19,550 nucleotides of DNA from CAZXBB01 sp964638815. Lineage in GTDB: Bacteria; Planctomycetota; Phycisphaerae; Phycisphaerales; SM1A02. The DNA lies in assembly GCA_964638815.1 (NCBI GenBank), contig CAZXBB010000219.1:1-19550 (forward strand), written 5' to 3'. The first letter of the stretch is position 1. The number at the start of each line of letters is the position of its first letter. A model generated the notes under the pieces. That model was not told the origin of the DNA. It did no database searches and saw only the letters and a list, made by a program, of their open reading frames with translations. Shown here piece by piece: positions 15,466-19,550 of this stretch. The position numbers and the translations under genes are program-made.

Positions 15466-16236
15466 ATGGATCCGATCGGCTTCATCCGTCCCGACGCATC
15501 GACGCTGCTCGCTCACCGCGTCTTCCAGCGTCACCACCGCGGTCTCGTGGGCTCGATGGAGCGGCTCGCCACGGGCCGGCGGATCAACCGCGGCTCCGAC
15601 GATCCCGCGGGCCTGATCACGGCCGATAACCTGCGCGCGACGCTCGCGGCGCTCGAGGCGGACTCCCGCACGCTCCAGCGCACGGACCACGTGATCGCGA
15701 CGGCGGACGGCGCGCTCGGGGAGATCTCGGCGATGATCAACGAGGCCGAGGCCCTCGTCGTGGCGAACGCCGGCGACGGGCTGAGCGCCGACGAGAAGGC
15801 GGCCAACCAGATGCAGATCGACTCGCTCGTGAGCTCGATCAACCGCATCGCTGGCACGACCTCGTTCAACGGCCGGAACCTTCTCGACGGCACGATGTCG
15901 ATCAGCGGCGCCGGCGGAACGCTGGACATCGACGACGTGGGCATGGCTCCGGTCGGCGAAGGCGAGGCGGCGCAGACCGCGCTCGCCGACGCGCGCAGCC
16001 GGGTGACGACCCTGCGCGGGTCGCTGGGCGCGATGTCGAACGCGATCGGGTCACACCTCGACGCGATCGGCGTCACGATGGAGAACGTCGCCGCCGCCGA
16101 GTCCGTCGTCCGCGACACCGACTACGGCAGGGAGACCGCCAGCCTCGCCCGCCTCCAGATCCTCACGGAGACGTCGATCCGGGGCATCGGCCTGTCGAAC
16201 GCGATGGCGGGGCGTGTCCTCAAGCTCCTCGCGTGA
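15466..16236 (+). CDS. Small flagellin (D0/D1 core only)
   Basis: This 256-residue protein is the flagellar filament subunit reduced to its conserved core. The N-terminal helix region reads GSMERLATGRRINRGSDDPA and continues GLITADNLRATLAALEADSR, the standard flagellin D0/D1 pattern; GEISAMINEAEALVVANAG and INRIAGTTSFNGRNLLDG are also typical. The C-terminal D1/D0 helix is ENVAAAESVVRDTDYGRETA with SLARLQILTETSIRGIGLSN following. Only about 40 residues separate the halves, so there is no variable D2/D3 outer domain. The ATG at 15466 has AGGGGGG eight bases upstream; an open frame extends further left but has no flagellin similarity. No other flagellar gene is present here. Confidence 0.92.
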   Translation: MDPIGFIRPDASTLLAHRVFQRHHRGLVGSMERLATGRRINRGSDDPAGLITADNLRATLAALEADSRTLQRTDHVIATADGALGEISAMINEAEALVVANAGDGLSADEKAANQMQIDSLVSSINRIAGTTSFNGRNLLDGTMSISGAGGTLDIDDVGMAPVGEGEAAQTALADARSRVTTLRGSLGAMSNAIGSHLDAIGVTMENVAAAESVVRDTDYGRETASLARLQILTETSIRGIGLSNAMAGRVLKLLA

Positions 16237-16378
16237 ATCAAAGCCGGGAAGCAGATCAGAGTCGGTTCCCGGTGGCACCGGAGGCGCGGTGAGGCTACCG
16301 TTCGTTCTCGAGGCTGCCCAGGATCGATGGGTGGGTAGCGGCCCGTGTCCCGCAACCCCGCCTTTCCCGGAGAACAAC

Positions 16379-17254
16379 GTGACCAACGCTTCCCGGACCG
16401 ATGTCGTCTGCGAACATGCGCATGCGCTGAGCTGGCGGACGATGGACTGGCCGAACACGCTCGGCATCGGCTTTCTGCACGCCGGCTGTCTGCTCGCCCC
16501 GTTCTACTTCTCGTGGTCGGGCCTCGCGGTCGCGATCTTCCTGTGGTGGGCGTGCGGAGGTCTCGGCATCTGCCTGTGCTACCACCGGCTGCTCACCCAC
16601 CGCAGCTTCCGCACGCCCCGCATCGTCGAATACTTCCTGACGGTGCTCGGAACCATGAACTGGCAGGGCAGCCCGATCCGCTGGGTCGGCCAGCACCGCA
16701 TCCACCACAAGCACTCGGACGGCGACGGGGATCCGCACAGCCCGGAGCACGGATTCAACTGGTCGCACATCCTCTGGTGCCTCACCAGGGATCCCGAGGA
16801 CCGCAATGCCCGCGACGCCGCCCGCGACCTCCAGCGCGACCGGTTCATCCGCAGCCTCGACCGGTACCACTACCTCCCGCAGATCATGCTGGGCGTGGTG
16901 CTGTACTTCATCGGCACCTTCACCGTCGGCGCGGGTCTGTCCTGGGTGATCTGGGGCTGCTTCGTGCGGTCGGTCCTCGTGTACCACGCGACCTGGTTCG
17001 TCAACTCCGCGGGTCACACCTGGGGCTACCGCAACTTCGATCTCGAAGACAACTCCCGCAACTCCTGGTGGGTCGCCCTCCTCAGCTTCGGCGAGGGTTG
17101 GCACAACAACCACCACGCCAGTCAGCGCACGGCCCGCCACGGGCTGCGGTGGTACGAGTTCGACATGACGTACCTGACCATCCGGTTGATGGGCCTGGTG
17201 GGATTGGCGCGGGATATCGTCCCGCCGAAGGGGCGGGCGCAAGCGACGGGGTGA
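16379..17254 (+). CDS. Acyl-CoA/acyl-lipid delta-9-type fatty acid desaturase
   Basis: A membrane di-iron enzyme that introduces a cis double bond into fatty acyl chains. All three histidine boxes are present: H69-x4-H74 (HRLLTH), H106-x2-H109-H110 (HRIHH) and H242-x2-H245-H246 (HNNHH), the arrangement of stearoyl-CoA desaturases. Hydrophobic segments near residues 28-64 and 165-200 form the membrane hairpins. The GTG at 16379 has GGAGA five bases upstream; an earlier frame opening inside the flagellin gene has no ribosome-binding site and no desaturase similarity. The 291-residue length is normal for bacterial members. It follows flagellin by 142 bases. Whether the substrate is CoA- or lipid-bound is not determinable here. 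Confidence 0.93.
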   Translation: MTNASRTDVVCEHAHALSWRTMDWPNTLGIGFLHAGCLLAPFYFSWSGLAVAIFLWWACGGLGICLCYHRLLTHRSFRTPRIVEYFLTVLGTMNWQGSPIRWVGQHRIHHKHSDGDGDPHSPEHGFNWSHILWCLTRDPEDRNARDAARDLQRDRFIRSLDRYHYLPQIMLGVVLYFIGTFTVGAGLSWVIWGCFVRSVLVYHATWFVNSAGHTWGYRNFDLEDNSRNSWWVALLSFGEGWHNNHHASQRTARHGLRWYEFDMTYLTIRLMGLVGLARDIVPPKGRAQATG

Positions 17255-17337
17255 CTTTCTGCATGTTGCCGGGCGTACTTCGCGCGTGCCTGACGCGTGC
17301 CCGGCGCGATGAAGCCGCCTGACGCGCTGAAGCTCGC

Positions 17338-17754
17338 CTACGCGCTGAAGCTCGACCCGCACCCGCACGTTGACGTCGCGTTCGGGTTGCTGAACACGAA
17401 CCCGCGCCCCATCATCTCGTCGCGGAAATCGATGGTGGTGCCGTTGAGATACAGGTAGCTCTTGGGGTCGCAGATCACGCGGATCGTGAACTGCGGCTTC
17501 GCGTCGCCATTGCCGTTGCCATTGCCGTTGCCGCTACCGGCTCCGTTCGCGGCCTTCGGGTCGAGGTCGAAGCTGAACGACCACTCCTCGTCGGACTCCT
17601 TCTGCGTCTCGGTGAGATCGAGCAGGTAGGAGAAGCCGGAGCAGCCGCCGCCCTTCACGCCGACACGCAGGCGGATGACGTCGGCGTCGAGCTCCTGCTG
17701 ACGCACGATGCTGGCGATCTCGCGGGCGGCGGTTTCGGTGAGGTTCACGGGCAT
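17338..17754 (-). CDS. A-type Fe-S carrier (HesB/IscA/ErpA family)
   Basis: The 138-residue protein carries or inserts Fe-S clusters. Its three ligand cysteines are C38 in VGVKGGGCSGFSY and C130 and C132 in TSTCGCGSSFSA, the family signature. Strands RVICDPKSYLYLNGTTIDF and GRGFVFSNPNA are standard. The family is normally about 105-120 residues; the excess is a mid-protein insert, DPKAANGAGSGNGNGNGNGD, translated from a 12-bp repeat at 17507-17532 that should form a flexible loop. The gene lies 132 bases from the Fur-like regulator that neighbours sufB, so it probably serves the Suf system. It converges on the desaturase. I leave the symbol empty because SufA, IscA and ErpA cannot be told apart here. 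Confidence 0.93.
   Translation of the reverse strand: MPVNLTETAAREIASIVRQQELDADVIRLRVGVKGGGCSGFSYLLDLTETQKESDEEWSFSFDLDPKAANGAGSGNGNGNGNGDAKPQFTIRVICDPKSYLYLNGTTIDFRDEMMGRGFVFSNPNATSTCGCGSSFSA
17507..17532 (-). repeat. 12-bp minisatellite in the A-type carrier gene
   Basis: Two copies of ccattgccgttg followed by a partial one encode GNGNGNGNG on the minus strand. The unit is itself a doubled hexamer (ccattg/ccgttg). Confidence 0.85.
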
Positions 17755-17886
17755 GGGTTCATCTTATGCTCGGCCGGACGAAGTGTCAGGCGTGAGCGAA
17801 AACAGGATTCGCGACGGAGGGCCGACGGGAACGAGCCGGCTGCGGACTCGTGGTGCGACTCGGGGTGGGACTTCGCTGCGGGCGCG

Positions 17887-18324
17887 TTACGGACGCGCCA
17901 CGGAAGGCCGGGACGCGTGGAGCTGGATCTCCACCCCGTCGATGCGGATCCCCATCCTTGCCTCGATCTCGCCGAGCAGGCTCCGCGGGATGCTCTCGAG
18001 CAGCCGGTCCCCGAGGGCCGCCGGGACGTCGCTGATCGCCCCGGTCCCGGTGTCACGCAGGTGAACGTGCTCGGACGTCGTCGCGTCGTACCGGCACGGA
18101 CCCTCCGGGGTCGGGACCTTGCGGGCGAGCCCGACCCGGCAGAACGTCTCGAGCGCCGAATAGACGGTGGCGAGGCTGAGGCTGCGGGTGCAGGGCCGGA
18201 CGACCTGGTAGAGCTCCTCGGCCGTGGGATGCGCGGTCGTCCCCGCCAGCGCCTCGTAGAGGGCCGCCCGCTGGGACGTGAAGTGCAGCCCGTGCTGGAC
18301 CAGGAGTTCTCGCGTCGCCTTCAA
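17887..18324 (-). CDS. Fur-family regulator, Irr-like, lacking zinc-binding CxxC
   Basis: The 145-residue protein is a Fur-superfamily DNA-binding repressor. The N-terminal winged helix is FTSQRAALYEALAGTTAHPT, AEELYQVVRPCTRSLSLATV and YSALETFCRVGLARKV. The dimerisation domain keeps the regulatory metal ligands in CRYDATTSEHVHLRDTGTGA (D, HxH), followed by ISDVP. However, the two cysteine pairs that hold structural zinc in Fur and PerR are absent, as in the Irr branch. No ATG is available; I use TTG at 18324, with GGAGA 10 bases upstream. The gene is divergent from sufB and probably controls it, perhaps with itself, in response to iron, haem or peroxide; the signal is inference. Confidence 0.85.
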   Translation of the reverse strand: MKATRELLVQHGLHFTSQRAALYEALAGTTAHPTAEELYQVVRPCTRSLSLATVYSALETFCRVGLARKVPTPEGPCRYDATTSEHVHLRDTGTGAISDVPAALGDRLLESIPRSLLGEIEARMGIRIDGVEIQLHASRPSVARP

Positions 18325-18345
18325 GGTGGGGGTTTCTCCGTCGTG

Positions 18346-18374
18346 ATTATTCCGGGCCCCGTACCCGGGGACAA
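18346..18374 (-). promoter_or_regulatory. Candidate promoter of the Fur-like gene
   Basis: TTGTCC (18374-18369) and AATAAT (18351-18346) on the minus strand are separated by 17 bases. The implied start of transcription is about 15 bases before the TTG start codon, so the SD would be at the very 5' end of the mRNA. The spacer is an imperfect palindrome (ccggg...cccgg). Confidence 0.5.
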
Positions 18375-18414
18375 TTGCCCTCAAAAAACCGGCGGCCGTC
18401 GAGACGTCGGCGGT

Positions 18415-18443
18415 ATTGAGAACTAGAGTAATTCCAGTATAGG
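18415..18443 (+). promoter_or_regulatory. Promoter of sufB with overlapping candidate operator
   Basis: TTGAGA (18415-18420) and TATAGG (18438-18443) are exactly 17 bases apart, a sigma-70-type promoter. The spacer region holds the imperfect palindrome GAACTAGAGTAATTC (18420-18434; symmetric as GAAnTAnnnTAnTTC), in the AT-richest part of the area. A repressor bound there would cover both boxes; the divergent Fur-like protein is the obvious candidate. Confidence 0.6.
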
Positions 18444-18489
18444 TCTTCCCTCCCCCGCCCGACCAGCACCGACCCCCGGAGCCGCCACG

Positions 18490-19550
<1,061 letters not shown>

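Noticed and set aside
13772..15616. Long plus-strand open frame across adenine deaminase into the flagellin region
   Set aside because: Composition is antisense-like; the real genes are the minus-strand deaminase and flagellin in another frame.
17268..17305. Possible terminator (gccgggc...gcccggc) between desaturase and the A-type carrier
   Set aside because: Only a 7-bp stem with a 24-base loop and no T tract; too weak to call. A nearby 18-bp direct repeat (acgcgctgaagctcg) overlaps the carrier's stop codon but suggests nothing more.

Overview
The window reads as a high-GC planctomycete, most likely a Phycisphaerales-like member. The strongest clues are two secreted hydrolases that end in the paired EF-hand, dockerin-like tail typical of that group (DxDGxGxVDFxDIxxVxxxWG, ending WGxC), an OstA/LptA-type outer-membrane protein, a small flagellin, and almost exclusive G/C-ending codons. 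Taxonomy is inferred from these traits only. No plasmid, phage, CRISPR or transposase gene is visible. Most of the window is housekeeping and accessory chromosome, but with an unusual density of short repeats.

Layout. Bases 1-2861 (+): the 3' part of a very large OstA/LptA-like protein, then a BCP/AhpE-like peroxiredoxin. Bases 2913-5795 (-): a probable unit transcribed leftward, namely a small HMA-fold protein, queE, queD and a xylose-isomerase-like TIM-barrel protein, followed across a palindromic repeat by a stand-alone nuoC. Bases 5796-6638: a gene-free repeat island with a 10-bp tandem repeat, a 47-bp tandem array and two copies of a 110-bp element with terminal inverted repeats; a third, inverted copy sits at 3526-3635. 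Bases 6639-6724: tRNA-Leu(GAG), followed by a strong hairpin terminator shared with the converging protease gene. Bases 6806-12765: a fungalysin/thermolysin-like metalloprotease (-), smpB (+), and an M28 peptidase carrying a seven-repeat FG-GAP propeller (-); both peptidases carry the dockerin-like tail. Bases 12766-13480: a second repeat island whose 137-bp units have captured the 3' end of the adenine deaminase gene. Bases 13421-15169 (-): adenine deaminase. Bases 15466-17254 (+): flagellin and a fatty-acid desaturase. Bases 17338-17754 (-): an A-type Fe-S carrier. Bases 17887-18324 (-) and 18490-end (+): a Fur/Irr-like regulator divergent from sufB, with promoters and a candidate operator between them.

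How the genes fit together. QueE and QueD are consecutive steps to 7-deazaguanine (queuosine/preQ0), and the flanking HMA-fold and TIM-barrel genes are probably co-transcribed with them. The right end is an Fe-S biogenesis neighbourhood: an A-type carrier, a Fur-family regulator and SufB, with regulator and target reading away from one shared control region. The two exopeptidases are likely exported by the Sec route and handled alike through their common C-terminal tail.

The most interesting material lies outside the genes: two repeat islands, the dispersed 110-bp inverted-repeat element, and 12-bp minisatellites that have expanded inside three coding regions.
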